Shown: positions 17,945 to 27,288 of the stretch, piece by piece
How the letters are laid out: each line of letters opens with the position of its first letter
Numbering within the stretch: the first letter of the stretch is position 1
Source of the DNA: Verrucomicrobiales bacterium
GTDB lineage: Bacteria; Verrucomicrobiota; Verrucomicrobiia; Verrucomicrobiales; DEV007
Direction: 5' to 3'
NCBI GenBank assembly: GCA_029212615.1
Contig: JARGPJ010000005.1
Coordinates: 248,001-312,000, forward strand
DNA: 64,000 bases
Notes under the pieces: model-generated
Told to the model about the DNA's origin: nothing
Databases searched by the model: none
What the model saw: only the letters and a program-made list of their open reading frames with translations
Position numbers and translations under genes: made by a program

Positions 17945-20900
17945 TCAGCGCTGAGGTGGTTTCACCTCACGCACGAGTGCTCCGTCTTTCTCACTCATGA
18001 CAAGCAGGCTGAGTGATTCAACTTCGTCGAGATCATTTGTACTGAGGCTGGCGTAATCAAATTTACCGCGCAGATCGGTGTATCCATCCTTAAAGAACTG
18101 AACGTCACCGTTCTTCATCTTTGCATAGACTTTGACATAGATCTTCGAAAGCGGGTCCTTTCGGTCCTTACCCCTTACCTCAAGTCGTCCGTAGCGTTCT
18201 GCCAGCTGCACATCAAGGCGATTAGAGAATACCGCCACCGCCGACTTTTGTCCGGCTCCGACAGTTTCCACGAGAACGTTCTTACTCGCAAACTCTTCAG
18301 GAATCTCGAACCGCCATTTGGTTTCACCCTCGGGCAGCTCTATTTTCTCCACCCGGTTGGGCTTTACATAAGCAAACTGTCCGCTGTCCCCCGAAACAAA
18401 GGGTTTGCTTGAAAAGAGGAACTCAAGATCCATCTCGTAGTAGTTCACCGTGACTGCTTCAATATTATGATAGTTCAGTTCTCCTTCCCGCCCTGCTGCT
18501 GACAATTCCAGAAATGGATCCCCGGAGGAAAGCGTCTCCCCGTCCGGAAGCTCTTTATCTCCGGACTTTTTCCCTGTCACTTCGGTCAGTTGACGGGACA
18601 CTTCGGCAAACTTCCTCCTCCAATGCTCTACCGGGTAATCTTCATATTCGTCGGAAATCGCGCCCGCCGTTTTTAAGTCCTCCCGGTAGAATGCGGCATA
18701 CGCGGAGAGGTAGTCATACTGCAAAGTTGAAGACAACTCCTTCGCCTCCACAGATTCCTGCCAGGCGAGCCCCTCCTCGATACGATCCTGAAGAAATAGA
18801 TAGGCAGAAACAGCAAGACGATCCTCATTCGAAATCTCAGGCTTATAACTCAGGAGCTGCAATTTCGAAAGATACTGCGCCCTGAAACGATCATTCAAAA
18901 TACTGCGTTCCCGACCGAGTCGATGGGCACGCGCGTTTACAAGCGGAGAATACTCCAGGTGCTGATACCAGTTTCGGTCCACCGGATCAATACTGACCAA
19001 CTCACTCTCAATCCACATCCCTGCCTGCCTTAAAAAGGCTTCCTGATGCTTCAGATACTCCTGCGCGACGCTGTTCTCCCCATAGTAGAGTCCATAACTC
19101 CAGAGAGTGTCATCGTAGCCGTGACGCTCCGCGATAAGTGAGGTTACCTCACGAAAGAAATCAATATCTTCACGCATCCTCCAGGCGATCCTGCTCAGAT
19201 TGATGCGGTGCAGATTTGCACCCATCAAATAGCTGAGCACATCCTCTCCTGAACCTTCCTGAGAAAGATAATCCCAGGAGGCTTCATCAATATTGGAAAG
19301 ACGTTCAACCACATTAAAAGTTGCCCTCGCACCGCTTGCGATAACTTTTTCATCTTTGGCAACCTGAGCAGGAAAAGAAGTGAACACCTCCCCTTCCGAA
19401 GGTTTCGGAAAATAGAAACTCACCTCAAGGCGCCTCGTCGAAAACGGATCGAGCGAAAGTGGGTAGGACTTCGTGTAATCACTCCCGCCAACAGGAACCG
19501 AACCTGCCGGAATTTGCAGAAGCAAGTCAAGACGATGGGTGGTTGAAGTGGGGTTGGTAACCACGACCTGACTCCCATAAACAACACCGACGAGAAATTC
19601 ATCCGTTACAAACTTGTCTTCCTTTTCTCCGTTCACAATTCGAAATCGATCATCAGCCCGGTAAAAATTCTGACTTACGAGGACAGGTGCCTCGTCTTCG
19701 ACAACTTCGCCCTCCTCAATCTCTTCGTGAAAAACGATCAGCGGGGACCTGGCCGTAAGCTGCATTTCGTTAGCATTGATCGTGACGCCATGCTCTTCTC
19801 CTTCAAAGGGAAGGTCCAGAACACTCAACGCAAACATCATCTCAGTGAAATTTCGAGTCGCCGCGGTAAACTCCCGGGAATAGAAGCCGCCCTCACCATT
19901 CCAATTCGCAAAATCCTTCCAGAAACCATTGACCGGAATGAGCTCAGCGTTCTGTTGATCGACAGGCAACTCAAAATAGTTGTTCTCCGCCCATTCCCTC
20001 GTCGATTCAATCTGACGGAAAAGCCGCTCACTGATTGCTTCCTCCCTGATCTGTCGCACTTGCGCAGCGTCCATATCCAACCCGCGGCCGCCGATAGACC
20101 CCCGGGCCTGCATCGCGGGACGAGCGACCAATTGCGCCACTGCCGCCGGCTCTTCCATGATATTTCCTTCGAAGCGATCTTCAGAACTGTGACCGTAAGC
20201 CAGTTCCGGCACAGGCATAGCAAACGCGACTTCATCACCCACCGCACCGGACCTGCGGCCACGAAGAGCCTGTGCGAAATTGAATGCGGCCAGACTGTCA
20301 TCCTTCGGAATGAGTTCATAAAGGCTCACGACATGATCAGCAGTTGATGATCGCCAATCCCCTCCCAATCGCCGCCCAAGAAGAATTCGTTCCACGATGT
20401 TCAAGCGACTGAACTCCCATGGAGCGAGGAAGGCCTCCAGATTCTCCCCGAGGAGGTATCGATCAATAAAGGTTTTATCCTTCTTGTGAGCGAGATAGGG
20501 CCGCACGACCTTCTCAAAGAAGTCCTTATCTTTCTCCGCAAGAAAAACATGTAACTCGTGAGAGGCAAACTTTGCATAGAGCCTTCTCTTTTCAGAATCC
20601 TCAAGGGACGGCCACTTTGTAACAAAACCAAACCGGGTAAAGTCGGGGTCCGAATTAATTGCCAGCAAGGTGGAATAGACTTCGCTCAAGGTATCATATA
20701 CCTCGAGCTCGGCGGAACGAAGATCGTCGATCGTCAGTGATTCTCCGGCGTGAAGAAGCGTCACCTTTCGCTGCTGAGTATATGACTTCTTTTCGTCAAA
20801 AGATCGCTCAAGGCGAAGATCTTTAAAAGGAACAGGATCATCCGGCGCAGACAGCGCCAACTGCCTCGACGCCGATTCGTTGGCATTAACAACCATCAAC

Positions 20901-23900
20901 TGAAGATGTTGACGCCCTTTCAAAACCTCCTTGTTCAGTTCGAGGCGACCGTCTTCCCCCGGTTCGAGATTTGTTAACACCAATGATGGTTGCTCGAGAA
21001 ACTGAAGCGAAGGGGAACTCACCGCCCGTAGCGGCGCCGGAGCACTCTGCGTCGGCATCGCACCCGGCTTAGCTCGACTCGCTGTTTTCATCTCCCGGCC
21101 CTTCCGGTAGGCGTCACCCTCTTCCGCTTCATCCAATTCAGTACTTGTCTCATTCAGCTCCCACGGATTCAGGAGTAGACCGGGTCGATCCAACATATTC
21201 CCCGGATAGTGGGTCATGGAGCGGCGTTCCAGAATGTAGCGATACTCTTCACCGATATCGCGCCCTGAAACATAGAGAGATCTATTGCTTCCTCTAGAGA
21301 TACGGAAGAGCGGTAGCTCTTTGGCATTCTTCAGACTCTCGTATGGATCAAAAGAAGGGAGGAATCTCGTCGCAACAAGATGAACCCTGGTTAGCTTATC
21401 GGAATTTTTGACTTCAATGACTATTTTATCCCCATCTTCCTCAAACGAAGAAATATAGAGTGGCGTTGAATCTGACGCCTGTAGATGTCTACTCCCGGAA
21501 AGCGCGTATCCAGCCACCTTGCCGGTTGACTCCGTGACATGTATATCAACAACTTTCCCCTCTCTCCGGAAATACGCACGATAGTCCCCACGGGCCAGGC
21601 CTCTAAGCTCCAGCGCGCCACTCGCTAAAGAGACCGAACTGAACTTATCCTGAGCCGGGACTCCTGATCGAATCTCGAACAAAGCGAAGTCGCTTCGCGA
21701 AAGAGCCTCGATACTGGCGGCTATCGGAAGAATCACTACTTCGCCTGCCATAGCGTGAACTGAGCCGGGGAGTTCGTAGCGACCGTCCTCAAGCTTCCAC
21801 TGGCGGGGTTCTGCACCATTGCCGGAGACTTGTAGCCGAACTATCTCTCCAAGCGGTCCCAACTGAATGCGCCCCGAACTGTCAGATTTAAGCACCGCCG
21901 AATGAGGACGCGAGAAATCATCATGCGTGAGAGTCAACGAAACGGGTTGATCCACGACCGCTTCACCGGACTTCCCGAGAACCTCCAGATAGTATCCCTC
22001 TTCGAACCGGCTCAGAAACAAATCAAAAACCTGCTCATTTGTGTCAGTCCCATTTACCTGAAAATCTCTCCGGGCGCTATATCTCTCCGGTTCACCGGGT
22101 GCACTGACAAGTGGAATCCCCCCTTCAAGAGTAACCTGAATATTTTGAAGGCGTGGCGGCACTCGAAAAGCATGACCAGATTCCCGATCATCAAAGAGAG
22201 GAAAGTCATCCACCTCGACGATGGATTCTATACCGTCCTGATCAGTCGTCTTAATTCGAAGCGTTGGATTCTCAAGGAGAGAGCTTGAGACAGGCTCTCC
22301 GTTTAAACTCAATTGAGGGCGGACCGTGATCACTGATTCACGACCGGCAATGAGGCTCTCTTGCTCAAGAAAGAAACCCGCGTCGAGTGAGTAGGTTTCC
22401 CGAGGCAGATCGAGAGTAACCAGACTCGAAATCTCACCATCGGAAAGAATCACTGACGCTGCTCCTGCCTCCGAGAACGGCAGCAGAATAGATCCTTCCG
22501 CGGACGCGTCATACCGCTTTCCGCCGAAAAGAGCGAAAGCATTTTTCACCCACTCATTCTCCTCGCTCAAGACCTGGATCATCTCACCACCGGGAGTCGT
22601 CGTCGAAAGGTACTGAAGCTTACCCTTCCGAACAAGTGCACGCGAACTGATGCCATTCCCGATCAATTCCACCACCCAAACGCCGCGTTTTCCGCTCAAC
22701 GACTCGAAGGAAAACACCTCACTATGTCGAATCATCGAAGTATCGTCATATTTGTAACGCTTCTCCTCATTCGCGACGAGACCATCTAAATTGAGGTCGG
22801 TATTGATCTCACGTTGCTGATCCAGGTAGTAGGCGTGCGAATTGATCTCATAGACTTTAACGAGGAGATCACTGACATTTTTTACGGCAACTTTCAGCAC
22901 GACCTCGTCATCCGATCCGAAGGAAGCGGGGTTATCAGGAAGGAAAGAAATCTCTACACGTTCCTTGATTGACTGAACTTGGGCGGGAGTGAGCAGGGAA
23001 AAATATTCAGCAGGATCACCAAGCCCCCCAACCAACTTTGTCTCTGCAAAAACCTCCTTCAAATAGTCCTCCCGGAGATAGGCACTGAATCGCTGATAGG
23101 ATTCATCTTCGACAAATGCTGCCTCCAGAAAGTGACGAACAATTGCTTCATCATTCATGATGGGAGGGAATCCCGTCGTTGAAGAAAAATCGGCGTTGAG
23201 GTCAGCCATCGCTACCTGTTGACTCCTTCCCTCGAGGTAACGGGGCGACATATATGCGGCCGGACGCGGCAACTGGAGATAGCTCAGAAATTCATCCAAC
23301 GGAAACTCGCCTCGCGCCCGTGCTTCGGAAAGCCGCTGGTGCAGAACTGAAACTTTCAGGGAATTGAAAGCGGGGGCGAGTTGACTAACATAAGACCATA
23401 ATCGATCAAGATATGCCTGCCGTTCCTCGGCGGAATGTTCAAGATCAATATCTCCATTCGGACGCAAACGAAGAAGCTTTGCATCCACAAAGGCAGGGCT
23501 CGCGGCCAGCTCCGGGCGAAGTCCCTCCAATTCGTCCAGCTGCGCGAGCGTCAACTGTAAATGAATCGGGAACTCACCGAACCCGCGGCTCTCGCGAGTC
23601 CTCAGATCAGCTGCGATGAGACCAACCAGTCTCTCATAGTCAGGAAAGGTAAGCCGGCTCAGTAGTTCGCGACGCTGTGCAGGATTCAATTCCCTTTCCT
23701 CACGAAGAAGTCGATCAAGACCGGAATCCTCGATCTGACCAATGCTATCCCGGCTAATTGAGCGATCATAAAACGATTCCCATGAAATCTCTTCTTCATT
23801 GAGGGCTGTCGGAAAATCAGGTTTCCTGTCCAGTTTCGCCTGCTCATGATCGAAGCGAAGCCCCAGCTGTCTCTTCAGGTAGGCCAGCGAACCTTCTTTA

Positions 23901-24235
23901 TCAGTCGAATAGGAGAGTAATGCCTGACGATGACGAATTTCATTTACCCGAACCGTTTCGCCATGACGCTTGATCCAGGGCTCAAGAAATCCGGCAACTT
24001 CGTCGAGCCGCCCTTCCTGCTGCGCGAGCAACGCTGAGTAGTAGTAGTAATCCTCAGTCCCCGGTACCAGTTCCCTGAGAATTGATCCCCGGTCTTCGGC
24101 AAGGGCAAAGCGTTCCAGGAAGCCAAAGCTTTCGTTGGCTCTAACAGAAAAAGGTAAAGGCATGAGGAGGAGGGTAATAAACAGAAGGTTGATTCCGATT
24201 CGGAGATCCAGCGACGAGGCAGCGTGAGGTTTCAT
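17945..24235 (-). CDS. Giant secreted protein (2,096 aa), cysteine-free, possibly alpha-2-macroglobulin-like
   Basis: A very large exported protein with a signal peptide (hydrophobic core INLLFITLLLMPLPFSV). I cannot name a family with certainty. Residues about 35-420 are helical; about 440-1040 and 1600-1720 are rich in beta strands resembling macroglobulin-type sandwich domains; about 1040-1065 is a low-complexity linker (KTASRAKPGAMPTQSAPAP); 1700-1920 is helical; and the last 100 residues form a beta domain containing KDGYTDLRGKFDYASLS. Reading the whole translation I found no cysteine, so there is no thioester motif of alpha-2-macroglobulins and no disulfide. The gene follows a terminator and is probably monocistronic. 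It abuts the M20 gene at its 3' end. A surface or periplasmic structural or protease-trapping role is speculation. Confidence 0.8.
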   Translation of the reverse strand: MKPHAASSLDLRIGINLLFITLLLMPLPFSVRANESFGFLERFALAEDRGSILRELVPGTEDYYYYSALLAQQEGRLDEVAGFLEPWIKRHGETVRVNEIRHRQALLSYSTDKEGSLAYLKRQLGLRFDHEQAKLDRKPDFPTALNEEEISWESFYDRSISRDSIGQIEDSGLDRLLREERELNPAQRRELLSRLTFPDYERLVGLIAADLRTRESRGFGEFPIHLQLTLAQLDELEGLRPELAASPAFVDAKLLRLRPNGDIDLEHSAEERQAYLDRLWSYVSQLAPAFNSLKVSVLHQRLSEARARGEFPLDEFLSYLQLPRPAAYMSPRYLEGRSQQVAMADLNADFSSTTGFPPIMNDEAIVRHFLEAAFVEDESYQRFSAYLREDYLKEVFAETKLVGGLGDPAEYFSLLTPAQVQSIKERVEISFLPDNPASFGSDDEVVLKVAVKNVSDLLVKVYEINSHAYYLDQQREINTDLNLDGLVANEEKRYKYDDTSMIRHSEVFSFESLSGKRGVWVVELIGNGISSRALVRKGKLQYLSTTTPGGEMIQVLSEENEWVKNAFALFGGKRYDASAEGSILLPFSEAGAASVILSDGEISSLVTLDLPRETYSLDAGFFLEQESLIAGRESVITVRPQLSLNGEPVSSSLLENPTLRIKTTDQDGIESIVEVDDFPLFDDRESGHAFRVPPRLQNIQVTLEGGIPLVSAPGEPERYSARRDFQVNGTDTNEQVFDLFLSRFEEGYYLEVLGKSGEAVVDQPVSLTLTHDDFSRPHSAVLKSDSSGRIQLGPLGEIVRLQVSGNGAEPRQWKLEDGRYELPGSVHAMAGEVVILPIAASIEALSRSDFALFEIRSGVPAQDKFSSVSLASGALELRGLARGDYRAYFRREGKVVDIHVTESTGKVAGYALSGSRHLQASDSTPLYISSFEEDGDKIVIEVKNSDKLTRVHLVATRFLPSFDPYESLKNAKELPLFRISRGSNRSLYVSGRDIGEEYRYILERRSMTHYPGNMLDRPGLLLNPWELNETSTELDEAEEGDAYRKGREMKTASRAKPGAMPTQSAPAPLRAVSSPSLQFLEQPSLVLTNLEPGEDGRLELNKEVLKGRQHLQLMVVNANESASRQLALSAPDDPVPFKDLRLERSFDEKKSYTQQRKVTLLHAGESLTIDDLRSAELEVYDTLSEVYSTLLAINSDPDFTRFGFVTKWPSLEDSEKRRLYAKFASHELHVFLAEKDKDFFEKVVRPYLAHKKDKTFIDRYLLGENLEAFLAPWEFSRLNIVERILLGRRLGGDWRSSTADHVVSLYELIPKDDSLAAFNFAQALRGRRSGAVGDEVAFAMPVPELAYGHSSEDRFEGNIMEEPAAVAQLVARPAMQARGSIGGRGLDMDAAQVRQIREEAISERLFRQIESTREWAENNYFELPVDQQNAELIPVNGFWKDFANWNGEGGFYSREFTAATRNFTEMMFALSVLDLPFEGEEHGVTINANEMQLTARSPLIVFHEEIEEGEVVEDEAPVLVSQNFYRADDRFRIVNGEKEDKFVTDEFLVGVVYGSQVVVTNPTSTTHRLDLLLQIPAGSVPVGGSDYTKSYPLSLDPFSTRRLEVSFYFPKPSEGEVFTSFPAQVAKDEKVIASGARATFNVVERLSNIDEASWDYLSQEGSGEDVLSYLMGANLHRINLSRIAWRMREDIDFFREVTSLIAERHGYDDTLWSYGLYYGENSVAQEYLKHQEAFLRQAGMWIESELVSIDPVDRNWYQHLEYSPLVNARAHRLGRERSILNDRFRAQYLSKLQLLSYKPEISNEDRLAVSAYLFLQDRIEEGLAWQESVEAKELSSTLQYDYLSAYAAFYREDLKTAGAISDEYEDYPVEHWRRKFAEVSRQLTEVTGKKSGDKELPDGETLSSGDPFLELSAAGREGELNYHNIEAVTVNYYEMDLEFLFSSKPFVSGDSGQFAYVKPNRVEKIELPEGETKWRFEIPEEFASKNVLVETVGAGQKSAVAVFSNRLDVQLAERYGRLEVRGKDRKDPLSKIYVKVYAKMKNGDVQFFKDGYTDLRGKFDYASLSTNDLDEVESLSLLVMSEKDGALVREVKPPQR

Positions 24236-24342
24236 GGGGGCGTCAGATTTTCGTTTCCTTTATAACGCAAAGACAGACGAATAGTTGAGCCAGAAGTTGT
24301 AAAGAATTTGCAAGCTTCACCGTTTTTCGCGGTGGACACAAA

Positions 24343-24369
24343 AAAAGCGACCCGGAAAGGGCCGCTTTT
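24343..24369 (-). terminator. Rho-independent terminator of the DUF1501-PPC-PSCyt operon
   Basis: AAAAGCG-A-CCC pairs with GGG-C-CGCTTTT around a GGAAA loop (one internal mismatch). On the minus strand the stem is followed by a T-run. It lies 39 bases past the stop of the PSCyt/PSD1 gene and before the giant-protein gene, so it separates the two transcription units. Confidence 0.75.
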
Positions 24370-24408
24370 ACTAATAGAAATGCTCTTCGAGCAACAGTCG
24401 TGGCCGAA

Positions 24409-27240
24409 TCAGTGGTTGAACATGAACTCCTTGGAATTCAAAACTGCCCAGAAGACATCATTCAAGACCAATTCAATCTGAGCCTTGTCTTCACCAACAG
24501 CGTTTACCTGCGCCATCAACTGTTTCTTCTCCTCCGCTGTCGGCTTTCGAGTGAACGAACGAATATAGAGATCATCGATCACTTCTTCGGGTTTCTTTCC
24601 TGCCGCAAGAAGAGACTTCACGACCTTCCCTTTCTCAATCTTCGACGTCACCGTCGGACCATTCAAGAGGTGCAATGCCTGGGAAAGACTTGGATCCATC
24701 ACCACTTCACAGGAGCACACCGTTTCCCGTGTCGCCCGTCCGAAGGTCGTCAAAAAGTAGTCAGTCGTCTGACCATCAGCAATCTGCACGGCTCTGGAAC
24801 CAAGAGGCAAGCCCTTGAATTTGTTCTGCGTCACGGTTACCTGAGTGATCGTATCGAGCATGACCTCAGCACGTTGACGACGAACACGAGCCCTCGCAAA
24901 ATTGTTCATGTCATCCTTATTCGAAGGCGTCGCTTTCGTCGTGCGCTGATAAGTAGCTGAATTACAAATATCCCTTACCAACTGTTTAAAGTCGTAGCCA
25001 TACTCCCCTTCGAATCGGGACGCCAGCGCGTGAAGAAGTTCAGGATTGGAGGCCGGATTACTCACGCGAACGTCGTCCACCGGATCAATGATTCCAACAC
25101 CCAGGAAGTGAGACCAGACGATATTCACGATATTGCTCGCAAAATAAGGATTGTCAGGTGAGGCCAACCACTCAGCTAAAACCTCCCGGCGGTCTTTTCC
25201 TTTCACGTCCGGAACATCACCACCAAGAAACTTAGGAGCCATCGATTTACCCCCAATCAAATGCTTCACCTCACCGCTGCCGCGATTGTAAACAATTTGC
25301 TCACGCTGATCGACCCCCTGTTTCCGTCCGATCTGCGAGAAGAAGGCAGCCCAGCTGTAGTAGTCATCCATCGTCCAGCGGTCGAAGGGATGGTTGTGGC
25401 ACTGCGCGCACTGAAGACGCATCCCCATAAATACCTGGGCTACGTTTTCCGAAAGCTTTAATGAATCCCGCTCAACCTGGTAAAAATTTGTGGCAGGGTT
25501 CGAAAAGGTTCCACCCTCTGAGCTGATCAAATCAATCACCCACTCATTTAATGGCTCGTTCGCCGCAATCTGATCACGCAACCAACCGTTATAAAGAAGA
25601 GCAGACTTGTAGGAAATCCCGAGATTGATGTTCTGATCAGAGCGGATTTGCAGCAGTTCAGACCACTTCATGACCCACATCTCGGTGAACTCTTTCCGCT
25701 CCAGCAACTGGTCAACGAGCTTCTCGCGTTTCTTCGGATCCTTATCCGCCACAAAGCTGTGGTATTCCTCCACCGTTGGAAGTTGCCCAACGATATCAAG
25801 GGAGACGCGACGAAGAAACTCATCATCGGAACATTGGCCCGAAGGAACCATTCTCAGCTTATGCAGTTTATCGTGAACGAAGCCGTCGATATAATTGTTC
25901 TCCGTCATTTCCGGACGGGTGTAATCAAGCCCCTCAGGTATCACAATCGTTTGGATGCCCACTGTTTTCGTTTCATAACGAGCCATGATGAAAGCCTCCC
26001 CGCGTTTTCCAGCGGTGATCTTACCAAATTCATCAACTGCTGCAGTCGGCTCATTGTTTGTTACAAATGACGCGAGATGGGTGACATCCCGATCGTGACC
26101 ATCTGAATACTTAGCGCGAATCGTGAGCTGCTGCTGGGCCCCTGAACCTTCGAGCACCAGTTTCGGAGGATAGACTTCAAGAGCGACCACGGTGGGAAGA
26201 TTCTTCGGATCATCATTTGTCGCGCCGTCAGCGATCCACTCGACCATGGTATTATAGCCGTGCCCGCCCTTTTCCATGAGCTTTCCTCCTGTGTGAGGAA
26301 CTGCCTCAATGGACTTCTCAACGAGCAGGGATTCCTCAGGAATCGCGAGATTGATACGGTAGCCGGCCAATTCGCGCGTCAGGCGAAAATGATCACCATC
26401 AGGATCATAACCAAACAACGAAAGCATGAAGCCGTCCTGCCCGCGGGCCGATCCATGACAGGCCCCCGTATTACAGCCCTCGCGCATAAACACCGGCATC
26501 ACGTCGAGGTTAAAACTAATTGGCCTGTCCTCAGCCGCCTGGGTAACCGAAACCGGAAGCTTCACTGATTTATCCGCCACCTTGATCGAAAGCTCCGTTT
26601 TTCCATCCTTGACCGGGATGAAGTGATTTCGGGTCTTCAGCGCGATAAGAGAGGGATCTCCAAAGGTAAATGTCGCATTCGCCGTGACATCCAGCGTTGT
26701 GTCATCATCGTAGGTGGCCATGACCACAACAGATTGAGTATCCCGCTTTTTCTCGAGATTTATGTCTTGAGGAAAAGCTTCGATCTTGACGATTTTTTTC
26801 CCATTATCAGCAAGCGGTTCAGCCCCCTTAAAATCGTCTTCATTGCGGGCCGTTAGCAGCAACTCTTCCGGCCAGCTGGCGCCTTCTTTAATCCACTGGC
26901 GAAGCTTCGCAATTTCATGATCATGAAGGGTGCGTCCTTCCGGAGGCATCACATCCATGTCATCAGAAGGCAACTCGACCATTTCAATCATGAGCGAATT
27001 ATCAGGCTCCCCTTTCACGAGCGCCGGACCGCCGTCGCCTCCTTCGAAGAAAAGAGCTGCCTGATCAAAACGAAGACCACCTTTTACTTTTGCCTCGTGA
27101 TGACATTTAACGCAGTTGAACTCGAGAATCGGCTGGATGTCTTTCACAAAATCAATCCCGGAATCAGCATTCCCCTCCGCGCGGAGCGAAACACCGGCGG
27201 CACATACAAGAATAAGGAAGAGACGAATCGGATTTTTCAT
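24409..27240 (-). CDS. PSCyt1/PSCyt2/PSD1 multi-domain protein with cytochrome c motifs (DUF1549/DUF1553)
   Basis: A 943-residue exported protein of the Planctomycete cytochrome type. After the signal peptide comes PSCyt1 with the heme motif CVKCH (residues 43-47) and a possible axial methionine in MPPEG. A second cluster, CNTGACH, lies near residue 260. A bacterial Ig-like (BIG2) segment follows (LEVYPPKLVLEGSGAQQQLT), then DUF1549/PSCyt2 and DUF1553/PSD1, with another CAQCH near residue 610. It is the last gene of a three-gene operon (DUF1501, PPC, this) with gaps of 29 and 48 bases. The biochemical role of the family is not established; links to polysaccharide use have been proposed from genomic context. 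Confidence 0.9.
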   Translation of the reverse strand: MKNPIRLFLILVCAAGVSLRAEGNADSGIDFVKDIQPILEFNCVKCHHEAKVKGGLRFDQAALFFEGGDGGPALVKGEPDNSLMIEMVELPSDDMDVMPPEGRTLHDHEIAKLRQWIKEGASWPEELLLTARNEDDFKGAEPLADNGKKIVKIEAFPQDINLEKKRDTQSVVVMATYDDDTTLDVTANATFTFGDPSLIALKTRNHFIPVKDGKTELSIKVADKSVKLPVSVTQAAEDRPISFNLDVMPVFMREGCNTGACHGSARGQDGFMLSLFGYDPDGDHFRLTRELAGYRINLAIPEESLLVEKSIEAVPHTGGKLMEKGGHGYNTMVEWIADGATNDDPKNLPTVVALEVYPPKLVLEGSGAQQQLTIRAKYSDGHDRDVTHLASFVTNNEPTAAVDEFGKITAGKRGEAFIMARYETKTVGIQTIVIPEGLDYTRPEMTENNYIDGFVHDKLHKLRMVPSGQCSDDEFLRRVSLDIVGQLPTVEEYHSFVADKDPKKREKLVDQLLERKEFTEMWVMKWSELLQIRSDQNINLGISYKSALLYNGWLRDQIAANEPLNEWVIDLISSEGGTFSNPATNFYQVERDSLKLSENVAQVFMGMRLQCAQCHNHPFDRWTMDDYYSWAAFFSQIGRKQGVDQREQIVYNRGSGEVKHLIGGKSMAPKFLGGDVPDVKGKDRREVLAEWLASPDNPYFASNIVNIVWSHFLGVGIIDPVDDVRVSNPASNPELLHALASRFEGEYGYDFKQLVRDICNSATYQRTTKATPSNKDDMNNFARARVRRQRAEVMLDTITQVTVTQNKFKGLPLGSRAVQIADGQTTDYFLTTFGRATRETVCSCEVVMDPSLSQALHLLNGPTVTSKIEKGKVVKSLLAAGKKPEEVIDDLYIRSFTRKPTAEEKKQLMAQVNAVGEDKAQIELVLNDVFWAVLNSKEFMFNH

Positions 27241-27288
27241 TCTGCTGGTTTGGAAAAAGGAGGCATACGCCTCACAGGGAATTCAATT

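Noticed and set aside
19727-20347. 206-aa plus-strand ORF inside the giant gene
   Set aside because: Antisense to the large coding frame; low-complexity basic composition typical of shadow ORFs.
21311-21322. ops-like sequence GCGGTAG near the RfaH-like regulator's expected recognition site
   Set aside because: It lies inside the coding sequence of the giant gene and far from a promoter; a short match expected by chance.
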